A DNA stretch of 26,026 nt from an uncultured Oscillospiraceae bacterium (GTDB lineage: Bacteria > Bacillota > Clostridia > Oscillospirales > Oscillospiraceae), in assembly GCA_910587785.1 (NCBI GenBank), contig CAJUOA010000038.1, positions 1 to 26,026 on the forward strand. Reading direction: 5' to 3'. Positions 14,367 through 21,762 of the stretch are shown piece by piece. The position numbers and the translations under genes were made by a program. The first letter of the stretch is position 1, and each line of letters opens with the position of its first letter. Below the pieces are notes generated by a model. It was not told where the DNA came from. It worked only from the letters and a program-made list of their open reading frames with translations, and did not search any database.

Positions 14367-16176
14367 GAAAAAAGCGAAGAAAACGCCGGAGCCTCTGCCC
14401 AAGGATTTCCTGGACATGATCGCTCCGGCGGCGGTGAAATTCAATACAGACCATTTCATTTTGGGCAATGCCTACCACTGCGTCATGGCGGCAAGGGGAT
14501 ACTCCACCGTCACCGAGGAACTGGCGCTCTTGAGCCACCTGGGGGAGCGCAGCGGGGTGAACATCACCATCTACATCCGGCAGGTCACGGGGGCGGAGGA
14601 ACAGAAGATCATCCAGAACGCCGCCAACCGCAGCCGTTTCCAGCGGGGCAGCAGCAACGATATGAAGCAGTCCGTCACAGCGGAGGTCAACCTCCAGGAC
14701 GTGGAGGCGCTGGTGACCGCGATGCACCGGGACCGGGAGCCGTTGGACCACACCGCTGTGTATCTGGACCTGGCGGCGAAGGACCTGGAGGGCCTGCGCA
14801 CCCTCCGGGACGAGGTGACCAGTGAGCTGATCCGCTCCAAGATCGCTGTGGACCAGCTTCTGCTCAAGCAGAGGGAGGGCTTCCTTTGCGCAAACCCAGC
14901 GGGACGCAACGTTCTCGGAACACAGTTCGAGCGGGTCCTGCCCGCCAGCTCTGCGGCGAATCTCTACCCCAACAACTACTCCGGCAAGACCGACCCCCAC
15001 GGGTTCTACGTCGGCAGGGACAAGTACGGTAGCAACATCATCGTGGATCTGGATCGCCGTGCGGACGACAAGACCAATGCCAGTATGCTGATCCTCGGAA
15101 ATTCCGGGCAAGGTAAGAGCTATCTGCTGAAACTGCTGGTCATCAATCTGCTGGAGTCCGGCAAATCAGTGATCTGCCTGGACCCGGAGCACGAGATGGG
15201 AGAGCTCTGCGCTAATCTGGGCGGCTGTTTCGTGGACCTCATGACTGGGCAGTACCGCATCAATCCTTTGGAACCCAAGGTGTGGGATGTGGACGGCGAG
15301 GACGATCCCGAGGCGCCGGAGGCGTTCCGGGAGCAGTCCAGGCTCAGCCAGCACATCTCGTTCCTGAAGGATTTTTTCCGCTCCTACAAGGACTTCACAG
15401 ACCGGCACATCGACACCATTGAGCTGATGCTGGAGCGGATGTACGAAAAATGGGGCATCCACAACCGCACCGATTTCTCCCGCCTCCGGCCTGTGGACTA
15501 CCCCATCCTGTCCGACCTCTACAAGGTGATTGAGGACGCCTACGAGAACTACGATGAGGAGAAAAATCCCTTGTACCCCAGGGATTTGCTCCAGGAGGTG
15601 CTTCTGGGACTTCACTCCATGTGCAAAGGCGCGGAGAGCCAGTTTTTCAATGGCCCCACCAACATCACCTCCAGCAGGTTCCTGGTTTTCGGTGTGAAGG
15701 GGTTGCTCCAGGCCAGCGGGAGTGTGAAAAACGCCATGCTCTTCAATGTCCTCTCCTATCTCAGCGACAAGCTGTTGACCGAGGGCGGCACCGTGGCCTC
15801 AATAGACGAGCTCTATCTGTTTCTCTCCAATCCCACCACCATTGAGTACATTCGGAACTTCATGAAGCGGGTACGGAAGAAGGATTCCGCCGTGCTCCTG
15901 GCCAGCCAGAACATCGAGGACTTCGCCCTCCCCGGCATCGCCGAGCTGACCAAGCCGCTGTTCTCCATCCCGACCCATCAGTTCCTGTTCAACGCCGGGT
16001 CCATCGACCGGCGGTTTTTTATGGACAATCTCCAGTTGGAGGAATCGGAGTACGAGCGGATTCGTTTCCCCCAGCGGGGCGTGTGCCTCTACAAGTGCGG
16101 CAATGAGCGCTATCTGCTGGCGGTCCATGCCCCGGAGTACAAGAAGGTGCTGTTCGGGACGGGCGGCGGGCGGTAA
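14359..16176 (+). CDS. virB4: VirB4/TraC-type conjugation ATPase
   Basis: The 605-residue cytoplasmic ATPase energises pilus or channel assembly and substrate transfer of the type IV secretion system. Walker A is GNSGQGKS at about 247-254. Walker B is in 'VASIDELYLF' at about 480-489, and 'LASQNIEDF' (about 515-525) is typical of the VirB4 C-terminal domain. The N-terminal portion ('DFLDMIAPAAVKFN', 'GNAYHCVMAARGYS') matches the usual VirB4 pre-ATPase domain. The basic leader 'AKKKAKKTPEPLPKD' is usual for this branch. The ATG at 14359 has AAAGGTGGG just upstream and overlaps the preceding gene. The frame is intact and the length typical. Confidence 0.94.
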   Translation: MAKKKAKKTPEPLPKDFLDMIAPAAVKFNTDHFILGNAYHCVMAARGYSTVTEELALLSHLGERSGVNITIYIRQVTGAEEQKIIQNAANRSRFQRGSSNDMKQSVTAEVNLQDVEALVTAMHRDREPLDHTAVYLDLAAKDLEGLRTLRDEVTSELIRSKIAVDQLLLKQREGFLCANPAGRNVLGTQFERVLPASSAANLYPNNYSGKTDPHGFYVGRDKYGSNIIVDLDRRADDKTNASMLILGNSGQGKSYLLKLLVINLLESGKSVICLDPEHEMGELCANLGGCFVDLMTGQYRINPLEPKVWDVDGEDDPEAPEAFREQSRLSQHISFLKDFFRSYKDFTDRHIDTIELMLERMYEKWGIHNRTDFSRLRPVDYPILSDLYKVIEDAYENYDEEKNPLYPRDLLQEVLLGLHSMCKGAESQFFNGPTNITSSRFLVFGVKGLLQASGSVKNAMLFNVLSYLSDKLLTEGGTVASIDELYLFLSNPTTIEYIRNFMKRVRKKDSAVLLASQNIEDFALPGIAELTKPLFSIPTHQFLFNAGSIDRRFFMDNLQLEESEYERIRFPQRGVCLYKCGNERYLLAVHAPEYKKVLFGTGGGR

Positions 16177-16182
16177 ACAGAC

Positions 16183-16767
16183 CTAAACCTTTTGGCAAAA
16201 CAGTCCATGACGATTACAGTACCAGTACAACAGCCCACCGCCTCGCAGAGACATACGGGTTTCGGCATTCCCTTCCGGATACAGCTTGACCAGTTCAAAG
16301 TGTCCGGAGGAAACGAACACGATAAACGAGATATAGTGCTGCTTGCTCATTTCATGGGTGATTGTCAGGAAAAATTCGTCATCTACCGGAGTGACCTGCA
16401 AGGCATGGTCCGAGTCGGCATCCTCAGCCTCTAACGAAGGCAGCGTGATCCCACAGCAGGAAATCAAAGCGTTCCCAGATGACCACAGGACGTTTCCGCA
16501 GACCGGACAAACATACAGTGAGGAGCGTTTGAGATTTGCTCCCCGGTTCTGATTGATGACCTGTTCTCCGGAAATCAGTTCTGGTACAGAGACGTGCAAT
16601 GCCTTTGCCAACGGCTCCAGCAGGGAGATGTCCGGGAAGCCCTTGCAGGTCTCCCATTTGGAAATCGTCTTATCGCTGACGTTGAGTTTTTCCGCCAGCT
16701 GGGACTGTGTCATGCGCAGTCCCTCCCGGAGTCTTTTGACCGCTCCGCCTGTCACATAATGATCCAT
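16183..16767 (-). CDS. HTH regulator fused to a desulfoferrodoxin-like domain
   Basis: The 194-residue minus-strand protein has an XRE-type HTH at about residues 8-62 ('TQSQLAEKLNVSDKTISKWE'). A small zinc-ribbon-like part follows ('YVCPVCGNVL...SCCG', about 88-110). The last part, about 125-190, resembles the superoxide reductase/desulfoferrodoxin iron-binding domain: His in 'KQHYISFI', 'FELVKLYPEG' and the terminal 'YCNRHGLF' supplying Cys and His ligands. It may sense superoxide, iron or redox state and control transfer genes (inference). The ATG at 16767 has AGGAG on the minus strand. It converges on VirB4 with only six bases between the stops. Confidence 0.82.
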   Translation of the reverse strand: MDHYVTGGAVKRLREGLRMTQSQLAEKLNVSDKTISKWETCKGFPDISLLEPLAKALHVSVPELISGEQVINQNRGANLKRSSLYVCPVCGNVLWSSGNALISCCGITLPSLEAEDADSDHALQVTPVDDEFFLTITHEMSKQHYISFIVFVSSGHFELVKLYPEGNAETRMSLRGGGLLYWYCNRHGLFCQKV

Positions 16768-16791
16768 AGTATGTCGCTCCTTTCGAATATT

Positions 16792-16820
16792 ATGATAGCT
16801 GAAAGCGACATCATTTGCAA
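16792..16820 (-). promoter_or_regulatory. Promoter of the HTH/desulfoferrodoxin-like regulator
   Basis: On the minus strand TTGCAA (16820-16815) and TATCAT (16797-16792) are 17 bases apart, 25 bases before the ATG. The small AT-rich divergent region 16768-16873 likely also holds operator sites for this regulator and signals for the plus-strand operon starting at 16874. Confidence 0.6.
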
Positions 16821-16873
16821 CCTACGAAGCGTAGAGATGGGCCGATAAAAGTAAAACGATAGGAAGTGAGAAC

Positions 16874-17362
16874 ATGAACGATCAGATCCTCTACGCTGCC
16901 TACGGCAGTAACCTCAACATCGCGCAGATGACCGTGCGCTGTCCGAACGCCAGGATGTATGGCCGGACGGAACTGGAGAACTACGAGCTGGTATTTCGTG
17001 GGCCTCCTGGAAACGCCATCGCCACCGTCGAGCCCTGCAAGGGGAAGCGGGTGCCCATCCTCCTCTGGAGAATCTCCCGGCAGGACGAGCAGGCGATGGA
17101 CCTGTTCAATGGCTTCCCGGTCCTCTACAGGAAAGACACGATGAAGTTTACGGCGAACAGCCGCACTGTGCCCGCCCTGGTCTACGTGATGAAGCCGGAG
17201 CATTCGCCCGGCCAGCCGTCGGACTATTACTACAAGGCTCTGCTGGAGGGCTACCGGGACTGCGGCTTTGACCTGGCGGTCCTGGAGGAAGCGCTGGCGC
17301 GAAGTCAGGAGCTTGCGCGCCAGATGGCCCGGAGCGGAGATTTAGAAGGGAGGAAAAAGTGA
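16874..17362 (+). CDS. Gamma-glutamylcyclotransferase/AIG2-like protein
   Basis: The 162-residue protein begins 'NDQILYAAYGSNLN', the YGSN substrate-binding loop of the gamma-glutamylcyclotransferase fold. 'LWRISRQDEQAMDLFNGFP..Y' and 'ALVYVM' later match the family core. Known members convert gamma-glutamyl-amino acids or gamma-glutamylamines to 5-oxoproline, but the substrate cannot be read here. GATAGGAAGTGAG precedes the ATG. Its last four bases overlap the start of the next gene (GTGA), so they are coupled. A metabolic-type enzyme inside a transfer gene cluster is notable. Confidence 0.82.
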   Translation: MNDQILYAAYGSNLNIAQMTVRCPNARMYGRTELENYELVFRGPPGNAIATVEPCKGKRVPILLWRISRQDEQAMDLFNGFPVLYRKDTMKFTANSRTVPALVYVMKPEHSPGQPSDYYYKALLEGYRDCGFDLAVLEEALARSQELARQMARSGDLEGRKK

Positions 17363-18753
17363 AACCCATCGAATTTGAGAAGTGGAAGCCCTCTGCGGAC
17401 GACCCCCGCAAGCTGGAGTACGACGGCCAGCGGACAGGCCAGGAGGTCTTCGAGGAGCTGAAATACCGGCTGGAGAGCACCGGATACCTGCCGGACGAAT
17501 ATTTTATCCTGGACAGCGACTGGGAAAATGGCCGGGAAATTCCTGCGGATGCGGACATTTTCTGTGCCACGGACTATGGCGGCAGCGAGGGCGTGTATCT
17601 GGACGTCTACCTCAAGTGGTACGACAAGGATCAGATGCGGTCTGTCACCAAGAGCTTTATCACTGGCAAGACCCTGGGCGAGAATGGGAACGATCTGGAT
17701 AGAATGTTCCTCATTTCCTCCGCCATCACTAAGGCGTTCCACGGCGACAATGCGACTCATGCCCGCTACAGGAAAATCGGTTTTGTGGAGGACGACACCG
17801 GCGGTGCGGTGATCCATCTGAGTCACCGGGAGCAAAAGGTCCTCATTGAAGCACTGGTGGAACAGCGTGAGCGGCAGGAACAGGCCATGAGCCAGACCGA
17901 ACAGCTCCTGCGCCGCATGACCGGGAGCATCACCGAGTACATCAACGAGGTGGGCCTGCGCCCCCTGCGGATGAGCGACTACGACAAGGCGGTGCTGGCT
18001 ATCAGGGACGGCAATCTGGATGCGTTCAAAAAATACGCCGCCAGGGTCCCGGACCAGGAGGGGGAGTTGCTAGTCGAAGCGGCTGGCCGTCCGGGGGCTG
18101 TGGGCAGGAAGATGACCGAGCTTCTGGTGGCGGACCGGATGGACATCGACTACGATGTGTACCGCGCCGCCTGCAAAAAGGCCATCGACATTGCCGACTC
18201 GGAAAAGACGTTCTTCCTGCTGGAGCAGGCGCAAACCTGCGTCCGCCAGCTGAAGCCGTCTTTCTACGGAGAGATGGCGGGCCATGCGCATAATGGCCAT
18301 CGCGCCCTCTCCAAGGAGATCATTCGGCGTTGCACCGATGAACAGATCGCCGCCGCGCCGTCCTACCTGCTGGTGCTGTTTGCCCAGGGGCCGGACGAGA
18401 AGACGCTGAACAGGCTGGTGGAAAACGGCATTTCCGGTGGCAGCTATGCGGCGCAAACACTGCATATGTTGACCTACGAAGGACGGGACAACCGTATGGC
18501 GCGGGATCTGTTGCAGAAGCGGATGTGGGTTGATCTCGATGACTATGCCGCCCTCCATGCCTGCGTCAAAAACGATGCTGTGGAGGTGTGTACGCTTCTG
18601 CTGGACAATGGGATGGATTTCGATGGCTACCGGCAGTGGGCGCAGGAGCGGCACTGTAGCGGCCACGAGGAGACCCTCCAGGCCCTCGCGGAGCACTGGC
18701 AGGAGATGCAGCAGGAGGCCGCGCCCAGTCAGGAGGGGATGACCCTTGCCTAA
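17359..18753 (+). CDS. Ankyrin-like repeat protein of unknown function
   Basis: The 464-residue soluble protein has an N-terminal region of about 150 residues ('TGQEVFEELKYRLESTGYLPDEYF', 'GSEGVYLDVYLKW') that I do not recognise and a helical linker ('EQRERQEQAMSQTEQLLRRM'). The C-terminal half, about residues 205-450, consists of irregular helical pairs such as 'LHACVKNDAVEVCTLLLDNGMD', typical of ankyrin-type repeats. These usually mediate protein binding. The GTG start at 17359 overlaps the preceding stop by four bases behind GGGAGG. The 3' end overlaps the M23 peptidase start by eight bases. No secretion signal is seen. Confidence 0.75.
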   Translation: MKPIEFEKWKPSADDPRKLEYDGQRTGQEVFEELKYRLESTGYLPDEYFILDSDWENGREIPADADIFCATDYGGSEGVYLDVYLKWYDKDQMRSVTKSFITGKTLGENGNDLDRMFLISSAITKAFHGDNATHARYRKIGFVEDDTGGAVIHLSHREQKVLIEALVEQRERQEQAMSQTEQLLRRMTGSITEYINEVGLRPLRMSDYDKAVLAIRDGNLDAFKKYAARVPDQEGELLVEAAGRPGAVGRKMTELLVADRMDIDYDVYRAACKKAIDIADSEKTFFLLEQAQTCVRQLKPSFYGEMAGHAHNGHRALSKEIIRRCTDEQIAAAPSYLLVLFAQGPDEKTLNRLVENGISGGSYAAQTLHMLTYEGRDNRMARDLLQKRMWVDLDDYAALHACVKNDAVEVCTLLLDNGMDFDGYRQWAQERHCSGHEETLQALAEHWQEMQQEAAPSQEGMTLA

Positions 18754-19717
18754 CCCGGCAGTCATCAGAGCGGCAGTGCTGCTCTCGGACGAACCATCAA
18801 GGAAAAACATTGGGTGGGTTATCGTTGCGGTCCTCTCCCCCGTGATCCTGCTGGCGGCTGTGCTCTGCTCCCTGGGGGCTGGAGCCTCCAGTCATAATGC
18901 CACGCTGGTGGAACTGTGCTTTAACGGCGGAATTCTTCCGGATGATACCCCGGCGGAGTACGTGGTCCATATCGAGAATATGCGAAACAGCTTCGTCCTG
19001 CTGGACGCCTGCATCTCCGCCATCAATGAGAATGCAGAGGAAGGGAAAAGCCTTGACGGTACACGCGTCAAGGCAATTTTTTATGCTCTGTACTTCGGCG
19101 CGGAAAGCCACGGAGACGCACAGACTTTTGTGGACTGCTTCGTCGATCTCGCTGGGCCTGTCAGTGATCTGAACACGGTCTATCAAAGAATCGAATCTGT
19201 TATGGGCATCACGATCACGGACGATCAGAAAGCCAACGCCGACAGCATCTACAACCTGATCCGCTACGGCTACTCCGGCGGCGTGGGGATCGGTGGTACG
19301 GATGCGCCGTTCATAGGCGCGGACGGGTTCTGCTCCCCAGTAGGCGAGAACTGGCGAAACATCGTGACCTCGGAGTTCGGTTACCGCAAGGACCCGTTCA
19401 CCGGACAGACCAAGGGCCACAGCGGAATGGACCTGGCCGTCCCAACCGGTACCTCCGTCCGAGCCGCCCTGCCGGGGACAGTCACGGTCTCCCAGTATAG
19501 CTCCAGCTACGGCTACTACGTCATGATCGACCACGGCGGCGGGCTGTCCACGTTGTACGCCCACAACTCCAAACTGCTGGTATCGGTAGGACAGACCGTC
19601 AGCGCCGGAGATGTCGTCTCCCTGTCCGGCTCCACAGGGCGATCCACCGGGCCACACCTCCACTTCGAGGTACGCGTCAACGGGGAGCGGACCGATCCCA
19701 GAAGCTACTTGCCTTAA
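18746..19717 (+). CDS. M23 peptidase, VirB1-like wall hydrolase of the transfer system
   Basis: The 323-residue membrane-anchored protein has an N-terminal transmembrane segment at about 22-43 ('WVIVAVLSPVILLAAVL'), a helical middle part, and a C-terminal M23/LytM zinc endopeptidase domain. The zinc ligands are H225 and D229 in 'GHSGMD' and H306 within 'HLH' (304-306); 'GNxVxxxG'-like turns are also present. It would cut peptide cross-links so that the secretion channel can pass the wall. The TTG start at 18746 follows AGGAGGGGATGA (18729-18740). The gene is coupled to the ankyrin-like gene. Confidence 0.9.
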   Translation: MPNPAVIRAAVLLSDEPSRKNIGWVIVAVLSPVILLAAVLCSLGAGASSHNATLVELCFNGGILPDDTPAEYVVHIENMRNSFVLLDACISAINENAEEGKSLDGTRVKAIFYALYFGAESHGDAQTFVDCFVDLAGPVSDLNTVYQRIESVMGITITDDQKANADSIYNLIRYGYSGGVGIGGTDAPFIGADGFCSPVGENWRNIVTSEFGYRKDPFTGQTKGHSGMDLAVPTGTSVRAALPGTVTVSQYSSSYGYYVMIDHGGGLSTLYAHNSKLLVSVGQTVSAGDVVSLSGSTGRSTGPHLHFEVRVNGERTDPRSYLP

Positions 19718-19780
19718 TTCAGGAGAAAACAGTCATGAAGTGAAACAGGCCACGGGGCCGGTAAAATATAAGGAGGAGTA

Positions 19781-20629
19781 GTGGACAGAGAATACAAATT
19801 CAACATCCCGCTCACGGCGGAGCGGCTCACCGCCTACGCCGTGGAGCGGCAGAACGGAATCGAACGGCATCAGCCTCCCGGCACTCCGTCCTGGATGGAA
19901 CTGCGGCGATTCTGGACGGATACCATCCTCCAGGGCATGGCGAGGCTGGACGGGAAAACACCTGACCCCAACCTGATGTGCTGGTATGACAATGGGCTGA
20001 ACGCGGCTCGCGGCTGGCCCGCTGTGGCGCCGCTTCCGGTGGAGGAACAGACTGCGCTGATCCGTGACCTGGGCCGGTACATCTCCATACTGGAAGCCGA
20101 TGGCAATGACCGGAGGCAGCAGATCACCGTGACCGCTGATTTGTTGGGTGATATGGTCACCCACCGTTCCTGGGGGCTTACGGAAAATGGTCTCTCACAA
20201 ATCAGGGAGCAGGCCGAACGCTCCCTCCTGCGCATGACGGCCCGGATGCCCATCCGATTCACCAGGATCGTGCTGGGCGGTGAAAGAGGTCCGTGCGAAC
20301 AGGATTTTGTCTCCGGGGCGGTTACAGATGCCGAGACAGTCAAGGCAACCGAGCTGTACGGGAGGATGTCCCGGCAGCATCCGGAAGTCACAGCGTGGCC
20401 CGTGCTCTGCACCGTCTACGTTGGCCGCGGCCTGAATTCCGCGACGGGTACGGTGGATGCCACTGGCTTTGATCTCAGCATCATGCGCGAGGCGGGGGAC
20501 CGCTTCCTGAAGCTGCCAGACATCCGGCCTGTTGGTTTCCGAGAGCTGAATATCGTTGCGCCGGAACACATTCAGGCATTGATGAGTGAGCCGGACGAGC
20601 CTTCTCAGTGGGAATTCTATATGCTGTGA
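19781..20629 (+). CDS. Hypothetical protein of the conjugative element
   Basis: The 282-residue soluble protein has no transmembrane segment or motif that I recognise. Noticeable parts are 'PLTAERLTAYAVERQNGIERH' at the N-terminus, 'WYDNGLNAARGWPAV' and 'GDRFLKLPDIRPVGFRELNIV' near the end. The GTG at 19781 has AAGGAGGAG ending two bases before it and is the first codon after the site. It lies 63 bases after the M23 gene and 12 bases before the DUF6103 gene, so it probably belongs to the same operon. Confidence 0.7.
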   Translation: MDREYKFNIPLTAERLTAYAVERQNGIERHQPPGTPSWMELRRFWTDTILQGMARLDGKTPDPNLMCWYDNGLNAARGWPAVAPLPVEEQTALIRDLGRYISILEADGNDRRQQITVTADLLGDMVTHRSWGLTENGLSQIREQAERSLLRMTARMPIRFTRIVLGGERGPCEQDFVSGAVTDAETVKATELYGRMSRQHPEVTAWPVLCTVYVGRGLNSATGTVDATGFDLSIMREAGDRFLKLPDIRPVGFRELNIVAPEHIQALMSEPDEPSQWEFYML

Positions 20630-20641
20630 GAGGAGTGCGCT

Positions 20642-20893
20642 ATGCGAAAAATGACCGTCAGCGTCCAGGTGGACGCGGAGAAGTTGCGGGCCATCCAGTT
20701 CTACACCGGGAGGAAGGACACCTCCATGGAGGCGGAGCTGAAGGACTGCGTCAACAAGATCTATGAGAAATACGTCCCCGCCCAGACGCGGGAGTACATC
20801 GAGAGCATCGGTGCGGTGGAGCGGCCCTCCAGGACCAGCCGTTCTGTGCCCCAGCCCAGGCCGGAGAACATCGGGGAGCGCCATGAGCAGTAG
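20642..20893 (+). CDS. DUF6103-like small protein
   Basis: The 83-residue protein begins 'RKMTVSVQVDAEKLRAIQFYTGRKDTSMEAEL' and continues 'YEKYVPAQTREYIES', which I recognise as the DUF6103 pattern common beside relaxase genes in Firmicutes elements. The N-terminal strand-helix-helix arrangement suggests a ribbon-helix-helix-like fold. The tail is Pro/Arg-rich. GAGGAG lies ten bases before the ATG. Its position before the putative oriT and relaxase suggests a relaxosome role (inference). Confidence 0.8.
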   Translation: MRKMTVSVQVDAEKLRAIQFYTGRKDTSMEAELKDCVNKIYEKYVPAQTREYIESIGAVERPSRTSRSVPQPRPENIGERHEQ

Positions 20894-20984
20894 GGAGGCT
20901 GCGGCCCCAAAATGGAAACGTAGTAGGCCAGCGAGAGGTCCGAGAGGGCCTCCTGTCCACGTTCCCAGCTGTTTGCCCCTGTGA
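20883..20984 (+). CDS. Possible small basic peptide overlapping the DUF6103 stop
   Basis: An ATG at 20883, preceded by GGGGAG, opens a 33-residue frame rich in Lys, Arg and Pro ('APKWKRSRPARGPRGPP'). It overlaps the end of the DUF6103 gene and stops at 20984. It could be a real basic peptide or a chance frame in GC-rich DNA; composition alone does not decide. Confidence 0.3.
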   Translation: MSSREAAAPKWKRSRPARGPRGPPVHVPSCLPL

Positions 20985-21342
20985 GGCCGTTTGCGGGGCG
21001 TTTCACCCCCAGGTGGCACCCACGCCCCACCCGGCCTCCAGAACGGCCCTGTCGCGGCCCGTGGGCCGGGTGTGCGACGGGGGCGGAAAACGCTGAAACC
21101 GTTGGGGCGCAACGGGGACAGGGGACGATTTCGGTGCAGGAAAAAGCGGTGGCGCCTTTCGGGCTCCACCGCAAACCACACCGTCCCGCAATGCGGGTCG
21201 GGACAAGGGGTTGCGGGGTTTGGGCTCCGGCGCCAATTTCGAGACCCGGCGCCAATTGTGGCGCCTGTTTTCGTGAGATGCCCGCCGTCAGGGGCTTTCG
21301 CCGGTTCCGGGACAGCGCCTCTCAAAAAATTAAACCGAGGAG
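20985..21342. other. GC-rich non-coding block, candidate oriT region
   Basis: About 360 bases without a supported gene lie directly upstream of the MobC-like and relaxase genes, the usual oriT position. The block contains inverted repeats: GGCCC/GGGCC near 21058-21068, GCGGTGG/CCACCGC near 21147-21173, and CCCGC/GCGGG at 21184-21196. It also has the tandem CCGGCGCCAATT repeats at 21227-21257. Long ORFs in either direction here have no ribosome binding sites or family signatures. The nick site cannot be located by eye. Confidence 0.55.
21227..21257 (+). repeat. Direct repeats CCGGCGCCAATT in the candidate oriT
   Basis: The 12-base sequence occurs at 21227-21238 and 21246-21257, offset by 19 bases (about two helical turns). 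A third GGCGCC follows near 21260 and another lies at about 21152. Repeats phased by two turns are typical binding sites for relaxosome proteins such as the adjacent MobC-like protein. Confidence 0.65.
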
Positions 21343-21354
21343 ATGAACAGAACA

Positions 21355-21756
21355 ATGTCCGAAAAAGTGCGCTTGCACCTGCGCTTAACGCCGGAAACTT
21401 ACCAGCTCATTGGAGAGTATACACCGAAGGACAACTGCACGACCGCTAACGATTTCGTGGAACACGCCGTGGAGTTTTACGTTGGTTATCTCTCCGCTGA
21501 GGACTGCATGAGATTCCTGCCGCCGTCGTTGGCAACGGCGGTACGCGGCACGATCCAGGACACCGAAAACCACATCTGCCGCCTGCTGTTCAAGCTGGCG
21601 GTGGAACTCGATATGATGATGAACGTCCTTGCTTCCGAGTTGGATATTACTCCGGAGGCTCTGGAAAAGCTACGCGGCCGGTGTATTCAGGAGGTCAAGA
21701 GGACTGGCGGCGGCATCACATTCAAAGATGCCGTCAGGTATCAGCGGGGCGAGTAA
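21355..21756 (+). CDS. MobC-like/ribbon-helix-helix relaxosome accessory protein
   Basis: The 133-residue protein begins SEKVRLHLRLTPETYQLI, with a beta strand followed by 'NCTTANDFVEHAVEFYVGYL', the ribbon-helix-helix pattern of MobC/TraY-type accessory proteins. A helical C-terminal half ends 'GITFKDAVRYQRGE'. Such proteins bind oriT and help the relaxase melt and nick DNA. The ATG at 21355 is preferred because the GAGGAG site directly abuts the alternative ATG at 21343, though the 12-base spacing is long. The relaxase starts seven bases after the stop. Confidence 0.78.
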   Translation: MSEKVRLHLRLTPETYQLIGEYTPKDNCTTANDFVEHAVEFYVGYLSAEDCMRFLPPSLATAVRGTIQDTENHICRLLFKLAVELDMMMNVLASELDITPEALEKLRGRCIQEVKRTGGGITFKDAVRYQRGE

Positions 21757-21762
21757 CACGCC

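Noticed and set aside
20195..21355. 386-residue minus-strand frame across DUF6103 and the GC-rich block
   Set aside because: No ribosome binding site, and Arg/Pro-rich composition typical of random GC-rich frames. It overlaps plus-strand genes with recognised or well-supported starts.
20981..21449. Two plus-strand frames (121 and 152 residues) in the candidate oriT
   Set aside because: Low-complexity Pro/Arg/Gly content without motifs or ribosome binding sites, and one runs into the MobC-like gene in another frame.
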